Shown one piece after another: positions 49,371 to 57,733 of a DNA stretch of 64,000 nt. Below the pieces are notes generated by a model. That model was not told the origin of the DNA. It was given only the letters and a program-made list of their open reading frames with translations, and made no database searches. Numbering within the stretch: the first letter of the stretch is position 1; each line of letters opens with the position of its first letter. Position numbers and translations under genes: made by a program. The stretch comes from Atlantibacter subterraneus (GTDB lineage Bacteria > Pseudomonadota > Gammaproteobacteria > Enterobacterales > Enterobacteriaceae): positions 434,001 through 498,000 of the forward strand of contig NZ_VLPS01000001.1 of the NCBI RefSeq assembly GCF_007570865.1, read 5' to 3'.

Positions 49371-50126
49371 ATGCTCACTCCACAACGTAAAAAGAAGATC
49401 CTCGAATTGCTTGCCGCACAGGGGCAGGTGCTTTCGAAGCAGTTAAGCGAAACTTTTGCCGTATCCGAAGATACTGTTCGCCGGGATTTACGGGAGCTGG
49501 CTGCGGAAGGGCTGTTGCAGCGGGTACACGGCGGCGCGCTGCCGGCTTCAGCCGCTATCGCCACTTTTGCGGAACGCAAAAATCTGTCGCTGGACATCAA
49601 ACAGCGGCTTGCCCGCAAGGCGGCGGAACTGATATTGCCGGGACAGGTGGTGCTGATTGACGGCGGCACCACCACCGGCGAACTGGTGAAGTGCCTGCCG
49701 CTGGATTTACATATTACCGTGGTCACCCATAGCCCGGGGATTGCGCTGGGGCTGATCGACCATCCACATATTGATGTGGTGTTAATAGGCGGGCGGCTTT
49801 ATAAGCACTCGATTGTGACTGTCGGGGCCGCCACGCTGGAAGGGCTGGCAAAAATTCATGCTGATGTATGCTTTTTAGGCGTGACCGGCGTCCATGCCGA
49901 GGCGGGGCTGACGACCGGCGATTTTGAGGAGTCGTGTATTAAACGCGCCCTTGCGGGCCGGGCTGCCGAAACGATTGTCATGGCGTCCCCGGAAAAGCTG
50001 AATACCGCTTCTCCCTGGGCGATAGGCGATATTTCGCTGGTGAATACGCTGGTGGTGGCAAAGGAAACGGAGGAGCAAGTGCTGCGGCCATTTGCGGAGC
50101 GGGGAGTCGGGGTGGTGACGGGGTAG
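49371..50126 (+). CDS. DeoR-family transcriptional regulator
   Basis: 251 aa. N-terminal winged helix with the family signature RKKKILELLAAQGQVLSKQL and VSEDTVRRDLRELAAEGLLQR. The C-terminal sugar-phosphate-sensing domain has LIDGGTTTGELVKCL, VVLIGGRLYKHSIVTVG and the GVTGVHAEAGLTT block. The start is ATG 49371 with AAGGGG six bases upstream. It probably represses itself and the divergent Nudix gene through the repeat array. The effector is unknown, probably a phosphorylated sugar. Confidence 0.9.
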   Translation: MLTPQRKKKILELLAAQGQVLSKQLSETFAVSEDTVRRDLRELAAEGLLQRVHGGALPASAAIATFAERKNLSLDIKQRLARKAAELILPGQVVLIDGGTTTGELVKCLPLDLHITVVTHSPGIALGLIDHPHIDVVLIGGRLYKHSIVTVGAATLEGLAKIHADVCFLGVTGVHAEAGLTTGDFEESCIKRALAGRAAETIVMASPEKLNTASPWAIGDISLVNTLVVAKETEEQVLRPFAERGVGVVTG

Positions 50127-50283
50127 GGAGGGTGCGTTAGTTACAACATACTTTATATTAATGATGATTTAGCGCGGCATTGGTGTTGTTTACGGTTTTT
50201 GAGACATTAGTGGGTTGAGGTAGGGAAAAGGTGGTCAAACCCCGGTCGGGGGTTCTCATCCCCCCCGGCACGGAGTTGAAAAG
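50127..50283. other. Spacer between DeoR gene and tRNA-Ser terminator
   Basis: Contains a 21-base segment (50246-50266) that copies the T-arm of the neighbouring tRNA-Ser at 19 of 21 positions, in the opposite orientation. No gene is seen. Confidence 0.5.
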
Positions 50284-50315
50284 AAAAAAGCTCATACTTT
50301 CGTATGAGCTTTTTT
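50284..50315 (-). terminator. Terminator of tRNA-Ser(GGA)
   Basis: Perfect 14-bp stem AAAAAAGCTCATAC/GTATGAGCTTTTTT with a 4-base loop, eight bases past the tRNA 3' end on the minus strand, giving a six-U tail. Confidence 0.93.
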
Positions 50316-50322
50316 CAAAATA

Positions 50323-50410
50323 TGGCGGTGAGGGGGGGATTCGAACCCCCGATACGTTGCCGTATACACACTTTCCAGGCGTGCTCCTTCAGCCACTCGG
50401 ACACCTCACC
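50323..50410 (-). tRNA. serX: tRNA-Ser (anticodon GGA)
   Basis: 88 bases including an encoded CCA. The 5' end GGTGAGG pairs with the 3' CCTCACC. D-arm GAGTGGCTGAAGG, anticodon loop CTGGAAA (GGA), the long variable arm typical of tRNA-Ser (GTATACGGCAACGTAT) and T-arm GGGGGTTCGAATCCCCC are all present. The position before ghrA matches E. coli serX. Confidence 0.97.
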
Positions 50411-50444
50411 ATATTGTCGTCCCGTTCTGTCCGGGACGGGCGCT

Positions 50445-50473
50445 AATGTAGGGAAATCCTGCTGCGCCGTCAA
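50445..50473 (-). promoter_or_regulatory. Promoter of tRNA-Ser
   Basis: On the minus strand TTGACG (50468-50473), 17 bases, TACATT (50445-50450), followed by a GC-rich discriminator (AGCGCCCG) typical of stringently controlled stable-RNA promoters. Confidence 0.75.
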
Positions 50474-50613
50474 TCAACTTTTCGCGTTATTGCGCGCGTT
50501 TAATCAAACTTCAAACAACCTGCTTCTTAAAACAGCAAATTGATGAAATTCAGGGCAATGCGCCTTGCATCTGCTATGGTTTGCCGCGATCCTGGTATAA
50601 AAGAGGAGACGCT

Positions 50614-51555
50614 ATGGACATCATTTTTTATCACCCCACCTTTGATACGGGGTTCTGGCTCGATAAATTACATCAGGCGCTGCCGCAGGCTCGGGTGCGT
50701 GAGTGGAAACCCGGCGATAGTGACCACGCAGATTATGCGCTGGTTTGGCACCCGCCCGTTGAAATGCTCAGCGGGCGCAAAACCCTGAAAGCCGTATTTG
50801 CGCTGGGCGCGGGCGTGGATTCCATCCTCAGCCAACTGCAAAAGCATCCCGATATGCTGCCGCCGGGCGTGCCGCTTTACCGCCTCGAAGATACCGGTAT
50901 GGCTCTGCAAATGCAGGAGTATGCCGTAAGCCAGGTGCTGCACTGGTTCCGACGCTTCGATGATTACCAGGCGCAGAAGCAGCAGGGCGTCTGGAACCCG
51001 CTGGATGACTATACCCGTGAAGAATTTACCATCGGTATCCTTGGCGCAGGCGTTTTAGGCGGCAAAGTCGCGGAAAGCCTGGTCGCCTGGGATTTCCCGG
51101 TGCGTTGCTGGAGCCGCAGCCGCAAAAATTATCCCAATGTCGAAAGCTTCGCAGGCCAGCACGAGCTGGACGCGTTTCTCTCCGGCACCCGCGTGCTGAT
51201 TAACCTGCTGCCGAATACGCCAGAAACTGTCGGCATTATTAATCGTCAACTGCTCGATAAACTGGCGGATAACGCCTGTGTCATCAACCTGGCGCGCGGC
51301 GTTCACCTGCTGGAAGAGGATTTACTGGCTGCGCTGGATAGCGGCAAACTTAAAGCGGCAATGCTGGATGTGTTCAGCCGCGAGCCGCTGCCCGCCTCAA
51401 GCCCGCTCTGGACGCATCCGCGTGTGACGATTACCCCGCATGTCGCCGCCGTGACCCGTCCGGTGGAGGCGATCGCCTATATCAGCCACACCATAAGCAG
51501 CCTCGATCGCGGTGAGATCCCCGCCGGTCAGGTGGATCTGAAACGCGGCTATTAA
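50614..51555 (+). CDS. ghrA: Glyoxylate/hydroxypyruvate reductase A
   Basis: Reduces glyoxylate and hydroxypyruvate with NADPH in the cytoplasm. 313 aa (E. coli 312) from ATG 50614 with GAGGAG upstream; the frame open from 50581 would include the ribosome site. D-2-hydroxyacid dehydrogenase fold: Rossmann motif [17 protein letters not shown], the arginine in [17 protein letters not shown], the acid in DVFSREPLP and the catalytic His in [11 protein letters not shown]. Confidence 0.97.
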   Translation: MDIIFYHPTFDTGFWLDKLHQALPQARVREWKPGDSDHADYALVWHPPVEMLSGRKTLKAVFALGAGVDSILSQLQKHPDMLPPGVPLYRLEDTGMALQMQEYAVSQVLHWFRRFDDYQAQKQQGVWNPLDDYTREEFTIGILGAGVLGGKVAESLVAWDFPVRCWSRSRKNYPNVESFAGQHELDAFLSGTRVLINLLPNTPETVGIINRQLLDKLADNACVINLARGVHLLEEDLLAALDSGKLKAAMLDVFSREPLPASSPLWTHPRVTITPHVAAVTRPVEAIAYISHTISSLDRGEIPAGQVDLKRGY

Positions 51556-51561
51556 CAGCCC

Positions 51562-51586
51562 GCCCGGCGGCTCTCGCCGGGCATTT
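51562..51586 (+). terminator. Hairpin after ghrA
   Basis: GCCCGGCG/CGCCGGGC with a 5-base loop and a short T stretch (ATTTCG). Partial terminator in front of ycdX. Confidence 0.5.
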
Positions 51587-51642
51587 CGTGAGCTTCAACG
51601 CTGAAACTGGTATCCTTAGTGAAAACGCAAGAGGAGAAAACC

Positions 51643-52380
51643 ATGTATCCCGTTGACCTGCATATGCATACCGTCGCCAGTACTCACGCTTACAGCAACC
51701 TTCATGACTATATCGCTGCGGCAAAGAAAAACGGCATCAAGCTGTTTGCTATTACCGATCACGGCCCTGACATGGCGGATGCGCCGCACCACTGGCACTT
51801 TATTAATATGCGTATTTGGCCACGCGTGGTGGATGGCGTAGGGATTTTGCGCGGCATTGAAGCCAATATCAAAAATACCGCTGGCGAGATCGACTGCACT
51901 GGCCCGATGCTGGATGCGCTGGATTTTATTATCGCCGGTTTCCACGAGCCGGTGTTCCCGCCGCAGGATCGCGACACCCATACCGAAGCGATGATCGCCG
52001 CCATGGCGAACGGGGACGTGCATATGATTAGCCACCCCGGCAACCCGAAATTCCCGGTGGACATTGACGCCATCGCTGAAGCGGCCGCGAAGCATCAGGT
52101 GGCGCTGGAAATTAACAACTCGTCCTTTTTACACTCCCGCAAGGGAAGCGAGGCCAACTGTACCAGGATCGCCGCTGCCGTGCGTGACGCAGGCGGCTGG
52201 CTGGCACTCGGCTCTGATTCCCATACGGCGTTCACCCTGGGTAATTTTGAGGAAAGCCTGAAAATTATCCGCGCCGTTGATTTCCCGGAAGAGCGCATTC
52301 TTAATGTCACGCCGCGCCGTTTCCTGAATTTCCTTGAATCACGCGGCAGGGCGCCAATCCCTGAATTTGCTGATTTCTAA
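51643..52380 (+). CDS. ycdX: PHP-domain phosphatase YcdX
   Basis: Trinuclear-zinc PHP phosphatase (245 aa, the E. coli length). Metal-binding motifs: DLHMHTVAS at the N-terminus, [26 protein letters not shown] and GSDSHTAF. Linked to swarming motility in E. coli and assisted by the chaperone YcdY, encoded next. ATG 51643 follows AAGAGGAG; an in-frame GTG at 51619 is not needed. Confidence 0.96.
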   Translation: MYPVDLHMHTVASTHAYSNLHDYIAAAKKNGIKLFAITDHGPDMADAPHHWHFINMRIWPRVVDGVGILRGIEANIKNTAGEIDCTGPMLDALDFIIAGFHEPVFPPQDRDTHTEAMIAAMANGDVHMISHPGNPKFPVDIDAIAEAAAKHQVALEINNSSFLHSRKGSEANCTRIAAAVRDAGGWLALGSDSHTAFTLGNFEESLKIIRAVDFPEERILNVTPRRFLNFLESRGRAPIPEFADF

Positions 52381-52399
52381 TCCCATCCATGGAATGTTT

Positions 52400-52951
52400 A
52401 TGAACGAATTTTCTATTATTTGCCGTCTGTTGGGCTCTCTCTATTACCGTCACCCCAGCGATCCGGTCATGGCACCGATTTTTACCCTGATTAAAGAGGG
52501 AAAACTGGCGCAAAACTGGCCGCTGGAGCAGGACGATCTGCTGGCGCGGTTGCAGAAAAGCGTGGACCTGCCGGCATTGACGGCAGACTACGATGCGCTG
52601 TTTGTCGGTGAAGCGTGCCGCGTGCCGCCCTACGGTTCGCAATGGCAGCAGGAGAAGCAGGAAACGGATGTCCGGGCCTTTCTGCAAACTCGCGGCATGC
52701 CGCTGGGTGAAACGCCTGCCGATCATATCGGCACGCTGCTGCTGGCTGCCTCGTGGCTGGAAGATAATGCCGCAGACGACGAGAGCGAAGCGCTGGAAAC
52801 CCTGTTCGCCGACTATCTGCTGCCGTGGTGTGACACTTTCTTTGGCAAAGTGGAGGCGAACGCCACTACCGCTTTCTGGCGCACCCTTGCGCAGCTATCC
52901 CGCGAAGCCGTACTGGCAATGTGGGATGAGTTGACCGAAGAGGGTGAATAA
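52400..52951 (+). CDS. ycdY: TorD-family chaperone YcdY
   Basis: All-helical TorD/DmsD-type chaperone (183 aa; E. coli 184) known to help load zinc into YcdX. The frame has CRLLGSLYYRHPSD at the start, the family region EACRVPPYGSQW near residue 73 and DHIGTLLLAASWLED. The start is ATG 52400, 19 bases after the ycdX stop; the longer frame would overlap ycdX. Confidence 0.94.
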   Translation: MNEFSIICRLLGSLYYRHPSDPVMAPIFTLIKEGKLAQNWPLEQDDLLARLQKSVDLPALTADYDALFVGEACRVPPYGSQWQQEKQETDVRAFLQTRGMPLGETPADHIGTLLLAASWLEDNAADDESEALETLFADYLLPWCDTFFGKVEANATTAFWRTLAQLSREAVLAMWDELTEEGE

Positions 52952-52952
52952 G

Positions 52953-52968
52953 AGTGATTTGAATCACA
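52953..52968. promoter_or_regulatory. CRP-like palindrome upstream of ycdZ
   Basis: AGTGATTTGAATCACA holds the perfect inverted repeat GTGATT-TG-AATCAC and matches CRP TGTGA-N6-TCACA at nine of ten positions. It also resembles an FNR box with G for T. It lies about 90 bases before ycdZ. Confidence 0.6.
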
Positions 52969-53054
52969 TTATTAATGTAACAACACAATTCAAATTACAA
53001 ATTATGTGCGGCATATCTCACCAGTAGCCAGGGCTTCTGATAAGATACGCTGCC

Positions 53055-53543
53055 ATGAACATACTCATTTCTTTAGCACTGACGACAGGCATCCTCTCCG
53101 GCCTTTGGGGTTGGGTGGCGATTTCACTGGGTCTGATTAGCTGGGCGGGCTTCCTGGGATGCACCGCCTATTTTGCCTGCCCGAAAACCGGCTTTAAGGG
53201 CCTGTTGATGACGGCCTGCACGTTGTGCAGCGGCGTGCTGTGGGCACAGGTGATCATTCATACCAGCGCGATGGCACCGCAGTTTTCTGTGCTCGGCTAT
53301 GTCATTACCGGCGTGGTGGCGTTCCTGATGTGCGTTCAGGCCAGGCATCTGTTGCTGTCGTTTGTACCGGGCACCTTTATTGGTGCCTGCGCCACCTTTG
53401 CAGGGCAGGGGGACTGGAAAGTGATAGTCCCATCATTACTGTTAGGCTTGCTGTTTGGTTTCGCTATGAAAACCAGCGGTCTCTGGCTTGGCAGCCGTAG
53501 TGAGAAAAAAGCCCTGGCGCAAAACGAAAAAAAACCAGCCTGA
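53055..53543 (+). CDS. ycdZ: Inner-membrane protein YcdZ (DUF1097)
   Basis: 162-aa protein with about five hydrophobic segments (ISLALTTGILSGLWGWVAIS; VLGYVITGVVAFLMCVQ; VIVPSLLLGLLFGFAMKTSG) and a lysine-rich cytoplasmic tail. DUF1097 family, function unknown. Position between ycdY and csgG as in E. coli. The ribosome site is weak. Confidence 0.92.
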   Translation: MNILISLALTTGILSGLWGWVAISLGLISWAGFLGCTAYFACPKTGFKGLLMTACTLCSGVLWAQVIIHTSAMAPQFSVLGYVITGVVAFLMCVQARHLLLSFVPGTFIGACATFAGQGDWKVIVPSLLLGLLFGFAMKTSGLWLGSRSEKKALAQNEKKPA

Positions 53544-53558
53544 GCTGGTTTTTTTTAT
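53527..53558. terminator. Bidirectional terminator between ycdZ and csgG
   Basis: AAAAACCAGC-CTGA-GCTGGTTTTTT: A-rich on one side and T-rich on the other, so it ends both convergent transcripts. It overlaps the last codons of ycdZ. Confidence 0.9.
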
Positions 53559-53572
53559 TGGCGCGGTAGCTA

Positions 53573-54406
53573 TCAGGATTCTGGCGGTGTCGCCATATCC
53601 CGGTACTTCGCCAGCACTTTGTTGTTCATGTCAGCCGGGTTTTGCAGATCCCACAACCCGCGGTTAATCCCGTCATTCACCAGATAGATCACGCCGGTTT
53701 CAATGGCGGACATCAGGCACATCATGACAGGCTCATTCGAGGTGTAACCCATCTCACCTTCCAGCAGGCGTTGATAATCAATGAAGCGGAACACCCCAGC
53801 CTGGACTTCATAGGAAAGTATCGTTTTGCTGGTATTCACCGATGACAGCACTTCACCCGTGCTCACGTTGACCACGCGTAAGTTCACGGCAATCTGGTCG
53901 AGCTGATACTGCGTATCCGCACCGATCCCAAAGTAACGTGCCCCGACGCCGCCAGATTTAACGTTGCTTTCATAACCGATAATCGAGCCTTCGATCATGA
54001 TATTCGCCGCGCGCAGCGAATCGAGCGGCTGACGGTTATTCGGTGCGACGGTGCCATTTTCCTGCGCGGCGCGGATAATTTTGCGCTCGTTAAGCAGGTT
54101 TTGCAGACCCTGGCGTTCAAGTGGCACAAACCACTTCGAGTCTTTTAATGCGGTCACCAGCATCGAGGTGGCGCTCTGCGGTACGGCGGTTGAGAAGTTA
54201 CTTGCCGGGTACGGCTTAAACTGCCCGGTTTCATCCTGAATGTTATACACCGACACATAAAGCTTGCCTTTTGGATCGGGGAGCTTCACCAAATCGCGAT
54301 AGCTTTGCGCGCGGGGCATCAGAGTGGGTTTTGCCGCTTCTTTTGGGGGAGCGGTTAAACAGCCACTTAATAACGTCACTGCCAGAAGTAAAAGTAAGCG
54401 CTGCAT
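53573..54406 (-). CDS. csgG: Curli secretion channel lipoprotein CsgG
   Basis: 277-aa outer-membrane lipoprotein forming the nonameric curli export pore. Lipobox LLSGCLTAPP at the signal end; blocks LYVSVYNIQDETGQFKPYP, GLQNLLNERKIIRAAQ and GGVGARYFGIGADTQYQLD. Last gene of csgDEFG. Confidence 0.97.
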   Translation of the reverse strand: MQRLLLLLAVTLLSGCLTAPPKEAAKPTLMPRAQSYRDLVKLPDPKGKLYVSVYNIQDETGQFKPYPASNFSTAVPQSATSMLVTALKDSKWFVPLERQGLQNLLNERKIIRAAQENGTVAPNNRQPLDSLRAANIMIEGSIIGYESNVKSGGVGARYFGIGADTQYQLDQIAVNLRVVNVSTGEVLSSVNTSKTILSYEVQAGVFRFIDYQRLLEGEMGYTSNEPVMMCLMSAIETGVIYLVNDGINRGLWDLQNPADMNNKVLAKYRDMATPPES

Positions 54407-54429
54407 GATAAGAATCCTTTTTAACCGGG

Positions 54430-54846
54430 TTATTCTGTGCCGGAGCTGTACTGTAATCCCGATACCTCGATGACAGAGGTTCTACCGGTCTTACGGTCGG
54501 TGACGTTCAGCTGCAACTGCCCGTCGCGGTTCCCGATATCGACAATGTAGTCGCTGGTCACCATACGGCCCGGTTTGCCAGTACTAATATTGGACATCAG
54601 ATTACCCAGCACTTGCGACTGCAACGCCTGACTGAAGCTGTCCAACGCCGTCGGCGCTTCATAGCCTAAATCGTCGTCATAACTGGGATCTTTATACGAG
54701 TTTTGCGCCTGCGCGCTGTTTAATAAAAAAGCGCCGTTATTCGGGTTACCGCCAAAATTCGGGTTGCGGAATTGAAACGTCATATTTCCGCCCCACGACA
54801 GTGGCGCAATTAACATCAACGAAATCATGCCGTATGCGAGACGCAT
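54430..54846 (-). CDS. csgF: Curli assembly protein CsgF
   Basis: 138-aa secreted accessory protein that caps CsgG and helps CsgB nucleate fibres at the surface. Signal peptide ending SWG. The mature N-terminus [20 protein letters not shown] is the CsgG-binding segment. C-terminal domain ends [14 protein letters not shown]. 23 bases before csgG. Confidence 0.96.
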   Translation of the reverse strand: MRLAYGMISLMLIAPLSWGGNMTFQFRNPNFGGNPNNGAFLLNSAQAQNSYKDPSYDDDLGYEAPTALDSFSQALQSQVLGNLMSNISTGKPGRMVTSDYIVDIGNRDGQLQLNVTDRKTGRTSVIEVSGLQYSSGTE

Positions 54847-54876
54847 GTCAGCCTCCTGAATAGGTTTTATTGAGAA

Positions 54877-55266
54877 TTAAAATTCATCGCTGGTTAAATC
54901 ACCGGTACTCAATAACACTTTATCTATTTGACGACGCTGCAATGCTTCCTGTGTCTGCGCAAGTGCAATATCGACGTTTTGGTCAAAGTCTCGTTTTGTA
55001 GGGAACAGAAAGAGTTGGAATAGCACTTCCTGATCCAGAGTAATGGTTATCCAGCTTCCCCAACGGGCGCTGGGCCTTTCATTTATTGATAAGTTTCCAG
55101 GATATGAACTTTCCCATTTATGGCTAAATTCACGATAAAAATCATGACCAATAGACGAAACGGTACGGTCGGTTAACAATCCCGGGACTTCCACTTCTAC
55201 GGCGTGTGCAGTCGTAGTGGCCCAGAAAATTCCACAGGCCACCAGTAAAAGTTTAAGGTTTTTCAT
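54877..55266 (-). CDS. csgE: Curli assembly chaperone CsgE
   Basis: 129-aa periplasmic adaptor that gates CsgG and delivers CsgA. Signal peptide ending AHA. Blocks [22 protein letters not shown] and [18 protein letters not shown] are visible. Starts three bases after csgD. Confidence 0.96.
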   Translation of the reverse strand: MKNLKLLLVACGIFWATTTAHAVEVEVPGLLTDRTVSSIGHDFYREFSHKWESSYPGNLSINERPSARWGSWITITLDQEVLFQLFLFPTKRDFDQNVDIALAQTQEALQRRQIDKVLLSTGDLTSDEF

Positions 55267-55269
55267 GGC

Positions 55270-55920
55270 TTATCGCCTGAGGTTATCGTTCGCCCACGAA
55301 ACAGCTTGAGTACGGTTTTTTACCGCAATCTTCTTAAACAAATTATAAAGATGGGTTTTAACCGTGTTTTCGCTAATAAATAAGGCCTGAGCGATTTCAA
55401 TATTTGAAGCGCCGACGCGTAATTTATTAAGGATCTCTTTCTCACGATGCGTAAGCAGCGTAGATTCACCGCCGTTGTAACGATAATTACCCGAGTGAGT
55501 AATCAAATAACTGGCAAGCTTTTGCGAAAAATAGCATTCGCCGCGCAGCACGCCTCGCATCCCTTCGATAACGCAGGACTGGTCTTCATGGGCGTAAAAC
55601 ACCCCATGAATATGCGGCCAACCCTCGATTTCTCGAAACGGATATTCATCGGGTGTATTCAGTAACACAATCTTGAGATTGATGTTCTTGCGGCCTAAAT
55701 TATCCTGCCAGTATTGAATCAGCTTCTTATCAGCTTCCATCATATCAAGCAGAATCAAACTGTTAGCTGCAATATCATCAACGGAGCGCTGAATGTTATG
55801 CAGTTTGCCGTTTATTCCAAGAGATGATTTTAAATGCTGTAATAACGCTGTCGCCTGTAAAGACGGTTTAGTAATCAAGAACAACGTTTGGCCATGCATG
55901 CTCTGGACTTCACTGTACAT
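55270..55920 (-). CDS. csgD: Biofilm master regulator CsgD
   Basis: 216-aa LuxR/FixJ-family activator of csgBAC and other biofilm genes. N-terminal receiver-like domain without a full phosphorylation site. C-terminal helix-turn-helix LLTHREKEILNKLRVGASN followed by IAQALFISENTVKTHLYNLF. First gene of csgDEFG; the leader is about 160 bases if the -10 at 56088 is right. Confidence 0.97.
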   Translation of the reverse strand: MYSEVQSMHGQTLFLITKPSLQATALLQHLKSSLGINGKLHNIQRSVDDIAANSLILLDMMEADKKLIQYWQDNLGRKNINLKIVLLNTPDEYPFREIEGWPHIHGVFYAHEDQSCVIEGMRGVLRGECYFSQKLASYLITHSGNYRYNGGESTLLTHREKEILNKLRVGASNIEIAQALFISENTVKTHLYNLFKKIAVKNRTQAVSWANDNLRR

Positions 55921-56087
55921 GATGAAACCCCACTGTTTTTTATATTGACACCTGGCAGCTGGGCTGAATAGATATTCAGCCCACCAGAAGTACTGCCAAA
56001 TGCTGCACTGCTGTGTATAGAAAAATAATCAATCATCCCCGGAGAGGGTGATGAAAAAGAGAGACATTTATTTGTACTGCTGAATTC

Positions 56088-56094
56088 AATCTAG
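56088..56094 (-). promoter_or_regulatory. Candidate csgD -10 element
   Basis: On the minus strand GCTAGATT contains CTAGATT, close to the sigma-S -10 CTAYACT with the characteristic C at -13. The predicted start near 56081 gives a leader of about 160 bases, similar to E. coli csgD. Confidence 0.45.
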
Positions 56095-56553
56095 CCATTA
56101 CTAATCTTAAATCAAGTGTTAAAGATGTTACAGAATGTAAAATGGAATATACAAATGTTAATTTGATGATTTTAGAAATGACAAAATTAATAGAGAAGTT
56201 GTACATTTTTAATGATTTGCATCATTTTAAAAATCATACAAATAATTTTAAGTTTATGATTGTAATGCGTTTTTCTATTTATCATTCAAAATGTATTACC
56301 TCTAATCCGCGGAGTCACCCTGGCAGCAAGGAGGCTTTAGCGTTTGTATAGATAATGAGTTTGTCGTGACAGAATCTTCAGCAGTTTTTTTTGACAGGCT
56401 TCTCGTCGCTGTTTTTTACCGCTTCGCTTGCTAATCAGGGTTGAATCTTTGCTTTCCCTGCTGTCAGCTGTTACTAAAAAAATATTTTGCTTCTTTATTA
56501 CCTGCTCTCATTCTCATACTTTTTCGTGACGGAATAAGAAAAAATACGACTCG

Positions 56554-56564
56554 CGGGTGAGATA
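56554..56564 (+). promoter_or_regulatory. CsgD-binding box of csgBA
   Basis: CGGGTGAGATA matches the published CsgD consensus CGGGKGAGNKA exactly, about 130 bases upstream of csgB. Confidence 0.75.
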
Positions 56565-56692
56565 TTAAATATGTTTCCCCGGACATACTCTTCTCCGTAA
56601 CGCAGCAATAACATTTTGTTAGTTGTGTTTACAAATTAGAAATGATTGAAAGGATAATTGTATTAATTATCCTGCCAGCCCAAGGTGACAAC

Positions 56693-57148
56693 ATGAAAAA
56701 CAAATTGTTGTTGATGATGTTGACTATATTGGGTATGCCCGCTGTGGCTTATTCATATAGTAATGATCTTGCGGCAGCAGAATATAACTTTGCTGTGAAT
56801 GAATTAAGCAAGTCTTCATACAATCAGGCAGCGATTATTGGTCAAGACGGTTCTCATAATAGAGCCGATACTCGCCAGGATGGCCATAAACTGCAAACCG
56901 TTGTTATGCAAAATGGCACGGGTAACAGAGCAAATGTAGACCAATCAGGAAATTACAATCTGGCGTATGTCTCTCAGGACGGTTTCCGTAATGATGCGGA
57001 TATACAGCAGAATGGGTTCGGTAATAGCGCGATTGTTATTCAAAAAGGCTCGAATAACAGAGCGAACGTTACCCAATATGGTACGCAAAAAACCGCAGTT
57101 GTTGTTCAAAAGAACTCGTTTATGAATATACGCGTTACACAACGCTAA
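56693..57148 (+). CDS. csgB: Curlin nucleator CsgB
   Basis: 151 aa (the E. coli length) from ATG 56693. Signal peptide MKNKLLLMMLTILGMPAVA. The mature part has five imperfect curlin repeats of the Q-x-G-x4-N-x5-Q type and ends with NITQYGTQKTA-like and IRVTQR blocks needed for surface anchoring. It nucleates CsgA on the cell surface. The frame open from 56642 adds residues without a ribosome site. Confidence 0.96.
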   Translation: MKNKLLLMMLTILGMPAVAYSYSNDLAAAEYNFAVNELSKSSYNQAAIIGQDGSHNRADTRQDGHKLQTVVMQNGTGNRANVDQSGNYNLAYVSQDGFRNDADIQQNGFGNSAIVIQKGSNNRANVTQYGTQKTAVVVQKNSFMNIRVTQR

Positions 57149-57187
57149 TTCTGAGCGACTTAATATCAATCCGATGGGGGTTTTACC

Positions 57188-57679
57188 ATGAAATTATTCA
57201 AAGTGGCAGCAGTTGCAGCATTAGTGGTTATCTCTGGCAGCGCAATGGCAGATCGTAATGACTGGCGTCCTTCTCAGTCTGGTGCTGAGTTGAAAATTTA
57301 TCAGGACGGCGCTCATCACGTTGTGAATTCAGTTCAGACTGGTGCTGATGGCTCCCTGGTGGATATTAACCAAACGCATTATAACAACTTCGCGAATGTT
57401 CAGCAGTCTGCTAAAGACAGCAACATTTGGCTGGATCAGGATGGTGTGAAAAACACCGCCGATATTAAACAGCCTGGCGGTTTTGGCTCTGATACCGATG
57501 TTACCCAGAAAGGTAACTACAACGCTGTGAACGTGAACCAGAATGCTATCCGTTCTGATATCACTATCAGCCAGCGCGGTAACTCTCACTACGCTAACGT
57601 TGTTCAGACCGACAACTACGCATCAGCCGACGTCACTCAGCGCGGTTACAATAACTTCGTGAATGCTGCTCAGTACTAA
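57188..57679 (+). CDS. csgA: Major curlin subunit CsgA, six-repeat form
   Basis: 163-aa amyloid subunit (E. coli 151 aa). Signal peptide MKLFKVAAVAALVVISGSAM, cleaved after Ala21. Paired glutamines at 39/50, 62/73, 84/95, 107/118, 129/140 and 151/162 mark six repeats of 22-23 residues, one more than the five of E. coli CsgA. The mature N-terminal segment before the first repeat is only about 12 residues and lacks the glycine-rich GGGGN pattern that CsgG recognises in E. coli. It follows csgB by 39 bases with a GGGGG-type ribosome site. Confidence 0.95.
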   Translation: MKLFKVAAVAALVVISGSAMADRNDWRPSQSGAELKIYQDGAHHVVNSVQTGADGSLVDINQTHYNNFANVQQSAKDSNIWLDQDGVKNTADIKQPGGFGSDTDVTQKGNYNAVNVNQNAIRSDITISQRGNSHYANVVQTDNYASADVTQRGYNNFVNAAQY

Positions 57680-57696
57680 TCGTACAACGCATTAAG

Positions 57697-57722
57697 AACA
57701 GGGCTTCGGCCCTGTTTTTTTT
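57697..57722 (+). terminator. Terminator between csgA and csgC
   Basis: AACAGGGC-TTCG-GCCCTGTT: 8-bp stem with a UUCG tetraloop and a run of T. Read-through would be needed for csgC, which explains its expected low expression. Confidence 0.9.
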
Positions 57723-57733
57723 GGAGGTCAGTT

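Larger units (their letters stand above)
55921..56692. other. csgD-csgB divergent control region
   Basis: About 770 AT-rich bases with no supportable gene. It holds the csgD promoter on the left and the csgBA promoter with a CsgD box on the right. In E. coli this region integrates OmpR, IHF, H-NS, CpxR and sigma-S; I did not place those sites. Confidence 0.75.

Noticed and set aside
49283-49726. Upstream extension of the Nudix frame antisense to the DeoR gene
   Set aside because: The NudK-like domain begins at 49282 behind a strong ribosome site; the extension lies opposite a well-supported gene.
50231-50446. Open frame across the tRNA-Ser region (GGEGGIRTPDTLPYTHFPGV...)
   Set aside because: It is the antisense reading of tRNA-Ser and its terminator, a well-known spurious protein pattern.
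56142-56351. 69-codon frame in the csgD-csgB region
   Set aside because: AT-rich, low complexity (many N, F, H, K), no family match and no ribosome site; it lies in a known regulatory region.
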